Assembly (NCBI RefSeq): GCF_947498095.1 | Contig: NZ_CANMJE010000005.1 | Span: forward strand, 1 to 64,000 | Direction of reading: 5' to 3' | Length of the DNA stretch: 64,000 nucleotides | Origin: an uncultured Shimia sp. | GTDB lineage: Bacteria > Pseudomonadota > Alphaproteobacteria > Rhodobacterales > Rhodobacteraceae | Shown here: positions 6,814 to 16,784 of the stretch, piece by piece | Layout of the letters: every line of letters begins with the position of its first letter | Position numbering within the stretch: position 1 is the stretch's first letter | The notes under the pieces: model-generated | Database searches by the model: none | The model's input: the letters and a program-made list of their open reading frames with translations, nothing else | What the model was told of the DNA's origin: nothing | Translations under genes and position numbers: made by a program

Positions 6814-8136
6814 ATGAAGATTGCGATGATCGGCACCGGTTATGTGGGGCTTGTTTCCGGAGTTTGTTTCTCTGACTTTGGTCACGACGTCGTCTGCGTC
6901 GATAAAGACGCCGCCAAAATTGAAAGCCTGAACGCTGGCGAAGTCCCGATCTATGAACCAGGATTGGATCAGTTGATGGCCAAGAATGTCGAGGCAGGAC
7001 GCTTGTCATTCACGCGGGACCTTGCGCAAGCGCTTGATGGGGCTGAGGCCGTTTTTATTGCGGTTGGCACACCCACGCGGCGCGGCGACGGGCACGCAGA
7101 TCTCAGCTACGTTATGGCAGCCGCGGAAGAAATTGCACATCTGGCACAGGACTATGTGGTGATTGTTACAAAGTCGACGGTTCCGGTCGGCACCAACCGC
7201 CAGGTGAAGAAGGCCGTTAAGAAGGCCAATCCCGACCTGGATTTCGACGTCGCAAGCAACCCGGAATTCTTGCGTGAAGGAGCGGCAATTGATGATTTCA
7301 TGAAGCCGGATCGGGTTGTGGTCGGTGTCCAAAATGAACGCGCCGCAGAGGTGATGAACGAGATTTACCGCCCACTCTATCTGCGGGACTTTCCGATCGT
7401 GACCACGGACCTTGAAAGCGCCGAGATGATCAAATACGCCGCCAATGCCTTTCTCGCGACCAAAATTACCTTCATCAATGAAATCGCCGCCCTTTGTGAA
7501 CGCGTCGGCGCCGACGTGAAGCAAGTCTCCAAAGGCATGGGTATGGACGGGCGCATCGGAAACAAGTTCCTGCATGCTGGCCCCGGCTATGGTGGATCTT
7601 GTTTCCCAAAAGACACCAAAGCACTCGCACGCATTGGTCAGGAACATGCGGTTCCGATGCAAATCACCGAAGCGGTGATCAAAGTGAATGAAGAGATTAA
7701 GAGACGCATGATCGACAAACTGCTCGATCTTTGCGGTGGAACGTTTAACGGCAAGACCATTGCCGTTCTTGGTGTCACCTTCAAACCCAACACTGACGAT
7801 ATGCGGGACGCTCCGGCCCTAACTATTGTACCGGCACTTGTCGGTGGCGGTGCAAAGGTGCGCGTGACCGACCCCCAGGGGCGCCACGAGGGAGAGGCCC
7901 TTCTGCCCGGTGTTCACTGGGTCCCGGACGCTTACAAAGCTGCGAACAATGCGGACCTTTTGGTAATTCTAACAGAATGGAACGAATTTCGGGCCCTCGA
8001 TCTCAAACGATTGGCTCGCAAGATGACGACACCTCACATGGCAGACCTGAGGAATATCTACAGTACGCGCGATGCCAAACAGGCAGGGTTTACGGCCTAT
8101 GAGAGCATCGGACGCATAGGGTTTGAACACACCTAA
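6814..8136 (+). CDS. ugd: UDP-glucose 6-dehydrogenase
   Basis: A 440-residue cytosolic enzyme that oxidises UDP-glucose twice with NAD+ to UDP-glucuronate, a precursor for acidic surface polysaccharides. Visible features: N-terminal Rossmann motif GTGYVGLVSG, NPEFLREGAA around residue 150, and the catalytic-cysteine motif GGSCFPKDT near residue 260; the UDP-binding C-terminal domain (GVTFKPNTDDMRDAP) is complete. Length is normal. It stands alone before a chimeric ORF and the rhamnose genes, all on the plus strand. The start ATG at 6814 has only a modest ribosome site. Confidence 0.95.
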   Translation: MKIAMIGTGYVGLVSGVCFSDFGHDVVCVDKDAAKIESLNAGEVPIYEPGLDQLMAKNVEAGRLSFTRDLAQALDGAEAVFIAVGTPTRRGDGHADLSYVMAAAEEIAHLAQDYVVIVTKSTVPVGTNRQVKKAVKKANPDLDFDVASNPEFLREGAAIDDFMKPDRVVVGVQNERAAEVMNEIYRPLYLRDFPIVTTDLESAEMIKYAANAFLATKITFINEIAALCERVGADVKQVSKGMGMDGRIGNKFLHAGPGYGGSCFPKDTKALARIGQEHAVPMQITEAVIKVNEEIKRRMIDKLLDLCGGTFNGKTIAVLGVTFKPNTDDMRDAPALTIVPALVGGGAKVRVTDPQGRHEGEALLPGVHWVPDAYKAANNADLLVILTEWNEFRALDLKRLARKMTTPHMADLRNIYSTRDAKQAGFTAYESIGRIGFEHT

Positions 8137-8249
8137 CTTCAGGGCCGTCAAGAATCCGCTGACAACGGCAAGTTGACTCCAAAGTGGTTGCACTACCGGC
8201 GGCGCACTGTATGTTTTCCTATATATTTTAAATGAGTGATGCAGCTTAG

Positions 8250-8501
8250 GTGTTCCCCGTGACCAGCACAAATCCCCTTTATTCTTCGCAATGGCATTTG
8301 GATCAGATTGGCGATCTAGAGACAATTTGGCAGGACTATACCGGACAAGGTGTACAGGTTGTTGTCAGTCACTCAACGACCCAGATTCGCCAGATGTGTA
8401 CGGCCGGCGCCGTGCTGGAAGCCGGCCAACTGACCTATTTTGATGACGTTGACGAGGCGATCGCCGTTCACAACGAAAACATGAACCGGGATAACATCTG
8501 A
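8250..8501 (+). pseudogene. chimera: start of an S8-type protease joined to end of a KpsT-like ABC ATPase
   Basis: The first ~36 residues (TSTNPLYSSQWHLDQIGDLE, then IWQDYTGQGVQV) are the mature N-terminus of large secreted subtilisin-family proteins. From VVVSHSTTQIRQMC to the end, the sequence is instead the H-loop and C-terminus of a polysaccharide-export ABC ATPase (KpsT/Wzt type: AGAVLEAGQLTYFDDVDEAIAVHN). The two unrelated pieces are joined in frame near 8358. Neither the protease catalytic residues nor the ATPase Walker motifs are present, so no activity is expected. GTG at 8250 is the family-like start. The simplest explanation is a deletion that removed the rest of both genes and whatever lay between. 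Confidence 0.7.
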
Positions 8502-8584
8502 CGTGTAGAACAATTCGCGCGACCCAATTCAGGATTGCCAGACCTATTGTCAAAAACATGGGCAGATAGAACGAGGAACAGAGC

Positions 8585-9157
8585 GTGCTCAAGATCAAAC
8601 AAACTTTATTACCGGGCGTCCTGCGCTTGACGCCCAGACGCTTTGGGGACAACCGCGGCTACTTCTGCGAGACATGGAACAAAAAGCGGATGGCGGAACA
8701 CGGCATCACCTACGATTTTGTTCAAGACAATCAATCCCTGTCCCAAGATGTCGGCACAGTTCGTGGATTGCATTACCAGGCACCACCCCATGCCCAGACC
8801 AAGCTTGTGCGCTGTGGGCGAGGCGCTTTGCTGGACGTGGCAGTAGACATCCGTAAAGGGTCACCCACATACGGGCGGTGGATTGCAGAAGAACTAAGCG
8901 CTGAGAACGGCCACCAATTGTTGATCCCGTCCGGCTTTCTTCATGGGTTTGTCACGCTGCAACCCAATACCGAGATCTTGTACAAATGTACGGACTTTTA
9001 TGACCCAGATTGCGATGGGGCGGTGCGTTTCGACGACCCCGACATTGGCGTTGATTGGGGCATCGACACGTCTAATGCTGTTCTAAGTGCAAAGGACCAG
9101 GAAGCGCCCCTCCTCAAGGATTTTGACAACCCGTTTATCTGGGAGGGCTCGCAATGA
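8585..9157 (+). CDS. rfbC: dTDP-4-dehydrorhamnose 3,5-epimerase
   Basis: A 190-residue cupin enzyme that epimerises dTDP-4-keto-6-deoxyglucose at C3 and C5, the third step to dTDP-L-rhamnose. Diagnostic residues are visible: [18 protein letters not shown] with the catalytic histidine, [19 protein letters not shown], and the [12 protein letters not shown] region. The start is GTG at 8585 after GAGG. The stop overlaps the rfbB start by ATGA, so rfbC-rfbB-rfbD are translationally coupled. Normal length and intact. Confidence 0.95.
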   Translation: MLKIKQTLLPGVLRLTPRRFGDNRGYFCETWNKKRMAEHGITYDFVQDNQSLSQDVGTVRGLHYQAPPHAQTKLVRCGRGALLDVAVDIRKGSPTYGRWIAEELSAENGHQLLIPSGFLHGFVTLQPNTEILYKCTDFYDPDCDGAVRFDDPDIGVDWGIDTSNAVLSAKDQEAPLLKDFDNPFIWEGSQ

Positions 9158-10191
9158 AGATTCTGGTGACGGGTGGTGCCGGTTTCATCGGGTCTGCTGT
9201 GGTGCGTCAGGCCGTGGGCCAGGGCAATGAGGTGGTCAACCTCGATGCGTTAACCTATGCCGCCTGTTTGGAAAATGTGGCCTCGGTGGCCGACAACCCG
9301 GCTTATGCTTTTGTTCAGGCTGATATCCGGGATGCGGCAGCTTTGGACGCCGTCTTTGACAACCATAAACCAGACGCAGTGATGCATCTCGCTGCCGAAA
9401 GCCACGTAGACCGCTCGATCGATGGCCCCGGTGCCTTTATCGACACAAACGTAACGGGCACCTACAACTTGCTTCAATCCGCGCGCCGTTTTTGGGACAG
9501 CCAGGGGCGACCCGAGGGCTTTCGGTTCCATCACATTTCAACGGACGAAGTCTATGGGTCTCTGGGCGAAACCGGTCAGTTCACGGAAACCACACCCTAT
9601 GCGCCGAACTCACCCTATTCGGCGTCCAAAGCCGCCAGCGACCATCTGGTGAGAGCCTGGGGCGAAACCTATGGGCTGCCTATTGTCGTAACCAATTGCT
9701 CGAACAACTACGGCCCCTATCACTTTCCGGAAAAACTGATCCCCGTGGTGATCCTGAACGCTTTGGGAGGGCGAGAAATCCCCGTTTACGGAACCGGTCA
9801 GAATGTGCGCGACTGGCTTTATGTTGAGGATCATGCTGACGCATTGCTGCATGTCTTGCAAAATGGCGCCACTGGGCGAACCTATAACATTGGTGGCGAA
9901 AACGAGGTTAGCAATCTCGATCTGGTCCACATGATCTGTGACCTTTTGGACGGTATTCGACCCGCAGCGTCGCCATATCGCGACCAGATCCGTTTTGTGC
10001 AGGATCGGCCGGGGCATGACCTGCGCTATGCCATCGACCCGACCCGGATGCGCGAAGAACTTGGGTGGCGGCCTTCGGTGACGCTTGAGCAGGGTTTGCG
10101 CAAAACCGTGGACTGGTACCTGGACAATGAGGATTGGTGGCGCGCGTTGCAGAATCGCTCGGGCGTCGGTGAAAGGCTTGGAACCCTATGA
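9154..10191 (+). CDS. rfbB: dTDP-glucose 4,6-dehydratase
   Basis: A 345-residue short-chain dehydrogenase/reductase of the extended type. It converts dTDP-glucose to dTDP-4-keto-6-deoxyglucose with bound NAD. Motifs: [11 protein letters not shown] at the N-terminus, [12 protein letters not shown], the TDEVYGSL catalytic Thr-Asp-Glu, and [10 protein letters not shown] carrying Tyr and Lys. It is the second gene of the rhamnose operon, overlapping both neighbours by ATGA. Complete and unremarkable. Confidence 0.96.
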   Translation: MKILVTGGAGFIGSAVVRQAVGQGNEVVNLDALTYAACLENVASVADNPAYAFVQADIRDAAALDAVFDNHKPDAVMHLAAESHVDRSIDGPGAFIDTNVTGTYNLLQSARRFWDSQGRPEGFRFHHISTDEVYGSLGETGQFTETTPYAPNSPYSASKAASDHLVRAWGETYGLPIVVTNCSNNYGPYHFPEKLIPVVILNALGGREIPVYGTGQNVRDWLYVEDHADALLHVLQNGATGRTYNIGGENEVSNLDLVHMICDLLDGIRPAASPYRDQIRFVQDRPGHDLRYAIDPTRMREELGWRPSVTLEQGLRKTVDWYLDNEDWWRALQNRSGVGERLGTL

Positions 10192-11030
10192 AGGTTTTGG
10201 TCTTTGGGAAATCGGGCCAAGTGGCAACTGAATTGCAACGCTATCCCGCTGTGATTGCTCTGGGTCGGGATCAGGCTGATCTGTACGACCCGGAAGCCTG
10301 TGCCGCGCAGATCGCTGAAACTGAGGCCAAGGCGGTGATCAATGCCGCGGCCTATACCGCCGTTGACCAAGCCGAACAGGACGAGCCCTTGGCAAGGGTC
10401 ATCAACGGTACCACGCCCGGCGCAATGGCAAGTGCAGCCGCAGAACGCGGCCTGCCGTTCCTGCATGTGTCGACCGACTACGTGTTTGAAGGCGCCGGGG
10501 ATCAACCGCGTGCAACAGATGCTCCGACCGGTCCGATGAACGCCTATGGACGCACCAAGCTTGAGGGCGAAGATGCTATCCGGGCCGTTGGTGGCGCGCA
10601 TGTTATCTTACGCACATCATGGGTGTTTTCGGCTCATGGAGCGAATTTCGTCAAGACTATGCTGCGGCTGTCCGAGACCCGGGATGCCCTAAGCGTGGTA
10701 GAGGATCAGATTGGCGGCCCAACGCCCGCAAAGGATATTGCCAAGACGCTTATGCTCATGGCGGAACAAATGGTTACGACACAGCACCTGGGCGGCACGT
10801 TTCACTACAGCGGAGCGCCTGCCACCAGTTGGGCAGACTTTGCCCGTGAAATCTTTCGGCAAGCTGGGCGCGATGTTGCGGTGACCGGCATCCCGACGGC
10901 TGAGTACCCGACCCCTGCGTCTCGTCCGCTCAATTCACGACTGGATTGTGCTGAACTCTTTGACGTATTTGGCGTTTTGCAACCGGATTGGCGCGCAGGT
11001 CTAGAGGACGTCCTAAATCACCTCAAATAG
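10188..11030 (+). CDS. rfbD: dTDP-4-dehydrorhamnose reductase
   Basis: A 280-residue reductase giving dTDP-L-rhamnose with NAD(P)H. The N-terminal [11 protein letters not shown] nucleotide loop, [20 protein letters not shown] and YGRTKLEGE (catalytic Tyr/Lys) are all in place. Last gene of the rfbC-rfbB-rfbD set. The expected partner rfbA (glucose-1-phosphate thymidylyltransferase) does not follow: after the stop there is only AT-rich DNA and a broken gmd, so dTDP-glucose must be supplied by an enzyme encoded elsewhere. Confidence 0.95.
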   Translation: MKVLVFGKSGQVATELQRYPAVIALGRDQADLYDPEACAAQIAETEAKAVINAAAYTAVDQAEQDEPLARVINGTTPGAMASAAAERGLPFLHVSTDYVFEGAGDQPRATDAPTGPMNAYGRTKLEGEDAIRAVGGAHVILRTSWVFSAHGANFVKTMLRLSETRDALSVVEDQIGGPTPAKDIAKTLMLMAEQMVTTQHLGGTFHYSGAPATSWADFAREIFRQAGRDVAVTGIPTAEYPTPASRPLNSRLDCAELFDVFGVLQPDWRAGLEDVLNHLK

Positions 11031-11040
11031 AGCCCCTTTG

Positions 11041-11055
11041 TTAAACATTTATTAA
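11041..11055. promoter_or_regulatory. TTAA-N7-TTAA motif, possible CtrA site
   Basis: The spacing fits the CtrA consensus exactly, but the neighbourhood is AT-rich and the only downstream gene is the broken gmd, so chance is a serious alternative. The remainder of 11031-11186 holds nothing recognised. Confidence 0.2.
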
Positions 11056-11174
11056 GCAACTGGTGCTCTGTGACGAGCGGCAAATACACGCTGGGTTTTG
11101 ACGTGTTTTGCCAATCTCAGGGTGCGCAGTAGGGCATTGATGGCTATGCGTTTTCACCAGTGTGGGTTTCTTAG

Positions 11175-11610
<436 letters not shown>

Positions 11611-11840
11611 CACACATCTCAATACACGATCACCACACAGAAACTTTTTGGTTTAGGCTCCATTCTAGCGTCTTGTTTAGGCTTTTGATGGATAACAAGG
11701 TGAATTCGATTTGCAAAAGTACCATGTAAAGCCTTCAACAGAGATGCATATGTTGGAACTCATGCCCTGTATGTGTGTAACCTTCCAAAGACTAAGGTAC
11801 AAAAACTGCACTGAACTCGCACAATGATGGTATTTTAAGA
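11611..11840. other. AT-rich gap before manC, nothing recognised
   Basis: This stretch contains no frame or hairpin that I can support. It may hold more eroded remains of the Gmd gene and the promoter of manC. Confidence 0.4.
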
Positions 11841-13268
11841 ATGGACAGCTCAATGATCACCCCAGTTCTGTTATGTGGCGGCTCCGGTACCCGCCTTTGG
11901 CCATTGTCGCGCAAAAGCTTTCCGAAGCAGTTTGCTCATATTACGGGCCCAGAAAGCCTCTTTCAGCAGGCTGCGCGTAGATTCATCGGAGAGGGGTTCT
12001 CGGCTCCGCTTGCGGTCACCGGTGACAGTTTTCGCTTTATCGTCATAGAGCAATTGGCGGCCTGTGAACTCGACCCAGCCGGCGTCTTAATTGAGCCCGA
12101 TGGGCGCAATACTGCTCCAGCGGCTATTGCCGCAGCGCTCAACTTGTACGCCAAAGATCCCAATGCTCTGATGCTTTTGGTCCCCAGCGACCATTCCGTG
12201 CCGGATGCTGAACAGTTCCGGAACACAGTACGCAACGGCGCAGCCGCCGCCCGCGAGGGTCAAATAGTAACTTTCGGCATAGCGCCGACCCGTCCTGAAA
12301 CCGGTTTTGGCTGGCTGGAATGTGGCGAACAAACCCATCCCGGCGTCAATGCACTAACAAGGTTTATTGAAAAGCCTGATGCAACCACGGCTGAGGAATT
12401 GCTGAAAGACGATCGCCATTTGTGGAATGCCGGAGTGTTTTTGGCGAAGGCCAGCGTTATGATCGATGCGTATCGTGCCCATGCCCCGGAAATTTTGGAA
12501 ACCGTCGAAGCAGCCGTTCTCGCAGCCAAATCCGACTTAGGATTCTGTCGGCTGGATGCAGACCTTTGGGACAAAGTCCCTGAGGACTCGATTGACTATG
12601 CCATCATGGAGAAGACGCAAAATGTCAGCATCGCGCGGTTTGATGGCCGATGGTCCGATCTCGGCAGCTGGGAGGCCGTCTGGCAAGAATCTGGGCGGGA
12701 TAAGGCCGGAAATGCACTGACGGCCAACGCGACGGCGATAGAATGCCAAAACACGCTGTTGCGGTCTGAAAACGAAGCCATTGAGCTGGTCGGTATCGGG
12801 CTTGAGAACATAGTCGCGATCGCAATGCCCGACGCAGTTATGGTTGCTGACATCAGCAAATCACAGCATGTTAAAAAGGCTGTTCAAACCCTCAAATCTC
12901 AGGGCGCCAAACAAGCGGTGCAACTCCCGGTCGACCATCGTCCGTGGGGTTGGTTTGAGACTCTGATCCTAGCCGACAGGTTTCAAGTCAAACGCATTCA
13001 CGTGCATCCAGGCGCGGCACTCAGCCTGCAGAGCCATGTGCACCGTTCTGAACACTGGATCGTTGTCGCCGGGACGGCCAAGGTTACTGTCGACGACAAA
13101 GTGACTCTGCTGTCGGAAAACCAGTCTGTCTATATCCCACTCGGTGCGGTGCACAGGATGGAAAATCCAGGCAAAGTGCCGATGGTCCTGATCGAAGTGC
13201 AGACTGGTAGCTATTTGGGCGAAGACGACATCATTCGTTACGAAGACGTCTACGCCCGAAATTCTTAG
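11841..13268 (+). CDS. manC: mannose-1-phosphate guanylyltransferase / mannose-6-phosphate isomerase
   Basis: A 475-residue bifunctional enzyme. The N-terminal nucleotidyltransferase domain has LCGGSGTRLWPLSR and SFPKQF, plus FIEKPD around residue 175; it makes GDP-mannose from mannose-1-phosphate and GTP. The C-terminal cupin (type II phosphomannose isomerase) has RPWGWFETL, VHPGAALSLQSHVHRSEHW and GAVHRMENPG. Length is normal. It is monocistronic here, following a broken gmd and convergent with the ATP-grasp gene. Its GDP-mannose probably feeds exopolysaccharide or LPS synthesis. Confidence 0.95.
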   Translation: MDSSMITPVLLCGGSGTRLWPLSRKSFPKQFAHITGPESLFQQAARRFIGEGFSAPLAVTGDSFRFIVIEQLAACELDPAGVLIEPDGRNTAPAAIAAALNLYAKDPNALMLLVPSDHSVPDAEQFRNTVRNGAAAAREGQIVTFGIAPTRPETGFGWLECGEQTHPGVNALTRFIEKPDATTAEELLKDDRHLWNAGVFLAKASVMIDAYRAHAPEILETVEAAVLAAKSDLGFCRLDADLWDKVPEDSIDYAIMEKTQNVSIARFDGRWSDLGSWEAVWQESGRDKAGNALTANATAIECQNTLLRSENEAIELVGIGLENIVAIAMPDAVMVADISKSQHVKKAVQTLKSQGAKQAVQLPVDHRPWGWFETLILADRFQVKRIHVHPGAALSLQSHVHRSEHWIVVAGTAKVTVDDKVTLLSENQSVYIPLGAVHRMENPGKVPMVLIEVQTGSYLGEDDIIRYEDVYARNS

Positions 13269-13350
13269 AAAAAACTCTTATGGGACATATCTCATTGGGC
13301 TGGTGAGCTAGCGAACAGACGAATTGGCGTCTTAGCGTGCTCCTAGTTGT

Positions 13351-14307
13351 TCAGGCAGCGCGCCGGTTCAGTTCCCGCAACAGAGACTTGCGATAGATTT
13401 CAACCAACCCGGGCTGTGGCTGGCTTAAAAACCAGGATTTGCGCAAATCCCAATCTTCTTGAAGACGGCCTATATAGTTGGGATCAGAAAACTTGACATG
13501 TCCGCTCCCGGAGTAGGTTGTCATCTCGTTGAACCAAAGTGTTTCATCCGTCACCATGAAATCACAACGCACATAGTCCACACCGCTGGAAAGAACCTTG
13601 GCTGCGTCAATCGCTTCTTGCAAAGGCGACGCTGGCCTAAAGGAGTCGTCCATTGCAGCCATAATGTTCTGCATTTTCACCGGCAAGCGAGATCCATCTT
13701 CACCGAAGTAACCCAACTTGCGTTGGCCATTTTCATCCGAGAAGAAAATGCCAACCCAGAGAACTTTGCCATCACTACAGTGTACATTGTAGTTGTGAGG
13801 TCGTGCTCCGTTCTCAAACACCAGTCTTTGCTCGATCAACGCCTGTGGTGGGATTTCGGCATAGGCCCATTCCGCAAGCTTTTTTCGACCAAAAACCTCA
13901 CTTAACCAACCTTCGAGAGTTGTGATGATTGTCTCGCGGTCCGGGCTTTGCCCATCATAGGCCAAATTCCAGCCACAGCCATGGTTGGCCTTAAACATCG
14001 CGGGTTCGTCCAAGGCCGAATCCGGAATGTCTCGCGGGTTCGGACCATGCCAGATCATCTTAGCCAGATTGACGGACGGTCGCGTGTTCGCGATCCAATC
14101 CCGAACTAGAACTTTGTCATTAAAGATCACGAATTGTGGGTTTCGATCGACAATTTTGCGCCAATAAATCTTGTCGTTAAAGGTCCGTGGAACGGATATG
14201 CGGGGCAGTCTGCGGTTGTTATACCAAAAAGCCCAGTCGCGTACCAGTTTCGCAACATGATACCAAGGCTGACGATCGCCAGCAGAGCTTTGTCGAATGG
14301 AATCCAA
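13351..14307 (-). CDS. TupA-like ATP-grasp protein
   Basis: A 318-residue protein of the TupA-like ATP-grasp family, often found in capsule, teichuronopeptide and LPS clusters, where it is thought to ligate an amino acid to a sugar or peptide. Supporting segments: RTFNDKIYWRKI near the N-terminus, FKANHGCGWN (nucleotide-binding lysine region), ALIEQRLVFENG, DYVRCDFMVTDETLWFNEMT (ATP-grasp metal ligands) and a C-terminal TYSGSGHVKF. The annotated start is TTG at 14307; an ATG further upstream is out of frame. The acceptor is unknown. It lies convergent with manC, consistent with a surface-polymer role. Confidence 0.75.
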   Translation of the reverse strand: MDSIRQSSAGDRQPWYHVAKLVRDWAFWYNNRRLPRISVPRTFNDKIYWRKIVDRNPQFVIFNDKVLVRDWIANTRPSVNLAKMIWHGPNPRDIPDSALDEPAMFKANHGCGWNLAYDGQSPDRETIITTLEGWLSEVFGRKKLAEWAYAEIPPQALIEQRLVFENGARPHNYNVHCSDGKVLWVGIFFSDENGQRKLGYFGEDGSRLPVKMQNIMAAMDDSFRPASPLQEAIDAAKVLSSGVDYVRCDFMVTDETLWFNEMTTYSGSGHVKFSDPNYIGRLQEDWDLRKSWFLSQPQPGLVEIYRKSLLRELNRRAA

Positions 14308-14433
14308 ATCGGGTTTGGACGGGAAGGTTGTGACATTTCGCGCCTGTCATTCGGAACGCTTCCCAAACAGAGTGCAGTTCCGCTCGGCACCTGTCAACGC
14401 CAGCCTCAAAACTCGATCACGGCTATCGCAGGT

Positions 14434-15447
14434 TCAGTTTTGAAGAAACCTCGATCGGTATGCGCTTGGGCTATCGCCTGTCCACCGTTTAAAGGCCGTC
14501 GAGAAAGCGGCTTGGTCCGCATAGTCGAGATAAAAAGAAATCTCGGCAATGTTAAAACCGTCCTTAAGATAAGTGCAGGCAAGATCACAACGCATGTCGT
14601 CAACGATTTCACGATAGCTTAAGCTTTCGTCGCTCAGACGTCGGGCAAACGTGCGGCGGCTCATACCAAGGTTTGCGGCCATGTCTTCGGCCGGAACGAT
14701 ATGGCCCGGTAAACTGGCTGCCAAAAGCCCCTCTACGCGAGAGCGAAGATCCATTCTCTCCACCGGTTTTTCGGGCCTCAGTGTGTTGCCATACTGTTTG
14801 AGGTGATCTCGCAAACTTGGGTCATATGTCGGGATAGGCAATTCAAGAGTGCTACGCGACAACAGCATTTCATTTTTCTCGGCCCCGAAAACAACAGGAA
14901 AACCGGCAAGTCTCTCAATTCTAGTAGCGACATCACGTCCCTGATGCATGAACCGAATTTGAGTTGGAAAAAAGTCCACGCCGGTCACCGTACGCATCCG
15001 ACCCAATCCACTGAACATGACAAACTCGATAAACCTGTGAAAGCGGCTAAGGCCCGGGTCCTTAATACGCAACTCAAACGACGCGATGTTGGATGTGACG
15101 CGCAAGCCCAACTCAAACGCCGGGTCCATATAGGTATAGTACTTGGCAGAGTTCTCAATCGCTTCATGCAGGTTGCGCGAATACTTTGAGATATAGGCCG
15201 TGAGCGTCGTGTAATCATTGAATGCCAGCCCTGCATGTGCTGCAAAACTGTTGTCGCCCAATTTCTCACATGCATAACGTACAAAGAGCAGTTCTGCCTT
15301 TTCGGAAGGCACCAGAACATCATCGGCGACCTGCGCCCGGTTCAAGCCAAGTTCCCCAAGCGTTGCATCGCCAACTTCGGACCCACCCGAAATCTGATCG
15401 GTTGCCTGCAGCAAAAAACGCAAACGCTGTACGTGTATATCTACCAT
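14434..15447 (-). CDS. AraC-family transcriptional regulator
   Basis: A 337-residue regulator. The N-terminal two thirds resemble the arabinose-binding-like domain of OruR/ArgR-type AraC proteins. The C-terminus carries the double helix-turn-helix (MAADLGMSRRTFARRL and ADQAAFSTAFKRWTGDSPSAYR). ATG 15447 is preferred over an upstream start at 15477 because GGGGGAG stands 9 bases before it. It has no operon partner; neighbours are an ATP-grasp gene and an orphan ABC ATPase, so the regulon cannot be deduced. Confidence 0.9.
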   Translation of the reverse strand: MVDIHVQRLRFLLQATDQISGGSEVGDATLGELGLNRAQVADDVLVPSEKAELLFVRYACEKLGDNSFAAHAGLAFNDYTTLTAYISKYSRNLHEAIENSAKYYTYMDPAFELGLRVTSNIASFELRIKDPGLSRFHRFIEFVMFSGLGRMRTVTGVDFFPTQIRFMHQGRDVATRIERLAGFPVVFGAEKNEMLLSRSTLELPIPTYDPSLRDHLKQYGNTLRPEKPVERMDLRSRVEGLLAASLPGHIVPAEDMAANLGMSRRTFARRLSDESLSYREIVDDMRCDLACTYLKDGFNIAEISFYLDYADQAAFSTAFKRWTGDSPSAYRSRFLQN

Positions 15448-15550
15448 CGACCAAGTCTCCCCCCTTGAACTTGGCAAACCCGCAAACCACAGGCGTCAGG
15501 GAGAGGGTAATGCCCTACACCCAAACGTCCAGTGTTTTCCCGTGCCTGCA

Positions 15551-16630
15551 TTAACCTTTGGGGAAAACGACGGCGCGGTGAGGCTGTATGCTTACGGATA
15601 CCTCAGAACCTTCGCTCAGTTGGAGTTCTTCTGCGCGACCAAGAGGCACATGCGCAACAAGCGATGTTGCGCCATCTTTGAGAGTCAGATGGCACTGCGT
15701 AAAACTGCCTCGAAATCTTAAGCTGGTTACGATCGCAATTGTTCCGGCCTCTAAAGCTTTCAGGGTTTCAACGTGTAAGTCTTCTGGCCGAACAGCAATT
15801 TCAGCCGTTTGGCCGGGTGTGACAGCGCCTGGTTGGCAAGAAACGCGGATATCACCAAACTGAAACTGGTCATCGCCGTGGTATGTGCCGGTCATCCAGT
15901 TGGCTTCGCCAATGAACTCAGCAACAAATCGCGTCGCCGGGCGTTGGTAAATCTCTGTAGGCGATCCGATTTGTTCAATTTGGCCAGCATTCATGACGAC
16001 GATACGGTCTGCCATTTGCAGGGCTTCGTCCTGATCATGAGTCACCATCACCGTCGTCAGACCCAGCCGTGATTGAACCTCTCGGATTTCCCGCCGCAAA
16101 CGCTCTCGTTCTTTGGCATCAAGGGCTGAAAGGGGCTCGTCGAGCAACAAGAGCCCGGGTTCCGGCGCCAGAGCGCGGGCCAAGGCCACACGTTGCTGCT
16201 GTCCCCCGGAAATTTGTGCGGGATATTTGTCAGCTTGATCCGGCAACCCAACCAAAGCCAACATCTCGGTCACCCGATCTGAAATTTCAGCTCGTGACAG
16301 ACCTTTGCCCTCCAGTCCGTAAGCCACGTTGCGCGCAACGGTGAGATTCGGGAACAAGGCATAGCTTTGAAAAACGATGCCATAGTTTCGCTCGGCAGGT
16401 GGCAAAGCGGTCACATTCCGCCCCTGCTGCTGCACATGACCGGCATCCGGCGTCTCGAGCCCGGCGATCAAACGTAGCAACGTGGTTTTTCCGCAGCCAG
16501 ACGGACCGACAAAACACAAGAACTCCCCCTCGTCTACGGTCAGCGATATTTCGGACAGGGCGGTAAACGACCGAAATCTCTTGGTCAGCGCACGCAGGTC
16601 CAGATGTGTCTTGGGGTCGGGTGTGGTCAT
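15551..16630 (-). CDS. ABC transporter ATP-binding protein (spermidine/iron/phosphonate type)
   Basis: A 359-residue importer ATPase. Walker A GPSGCGKTTLL, Q-loop FQSYALFP, signature ISGGQQQRVALARAL, Walker B LLLDEPLSALD and switch histidine MVTHDQDEA are all present, followed by a C-terminal TOBE domain (about residues 270-359). This layout belongs to the PotA/FbpC/PhnT group; the substrate cannot be read from the ATPase alone. ATG 16630 is chosen because homology starts just after it; the open frame extends to 16759 without family similarity. No permease or binding-protein gene is adjacent, which is unusual. Confidence 0.9.
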   Translation of the reverse strand: MTTPDPKTHLDLRALTKRFRSFTALSEISLTVDEGEFLCFVGPSGCGKTTLLRLIAGLETPDAGHVQQQGRNVTALPPAERNYGIVFQSYALFPNLTVARNVAYGLEGKGLSRAEISDRVTEMLALVGLPDQADKYPAQISGGQQQRVALARALAPEPGLLLLDEPLSALDAKERERLRREIREVQSRLGLTTVMVTHDQDEALQMADRIVVMNAGQIEQIGSPTEIYQRPATRFVAEFIGEANWMTGTYHGDDQFQFGDIRVSCQPGAVTPGQTAEIAVRPEDLHVETLKALEAGTIAIVTSLRFRGSFTQCHLTLKDGATSLVAHVPLGRAEELQLSEGSEVSVSIQPHRAVVFPKG

Positions 16631-16784
16631 GATCTCAGGGCGATTACGTATGTGCGCACACCAAACCCCACATCCTCGCTGAAATCCATCGCCTTTTGTC
16701 AATTTGCGACATCTGCGCGGCGTCCAGTGCTTGACGGATGGGCCAACACACAGCACCACTGGGCGAAACCATTAGGACTTCCCG

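Noticed and set aside
11041-11055. Second TTAA-N7-TTAA site as a real CtrA target
   Set aside because: Kept only as a weak feature: AT-rich context and only a pseudogene downstream.
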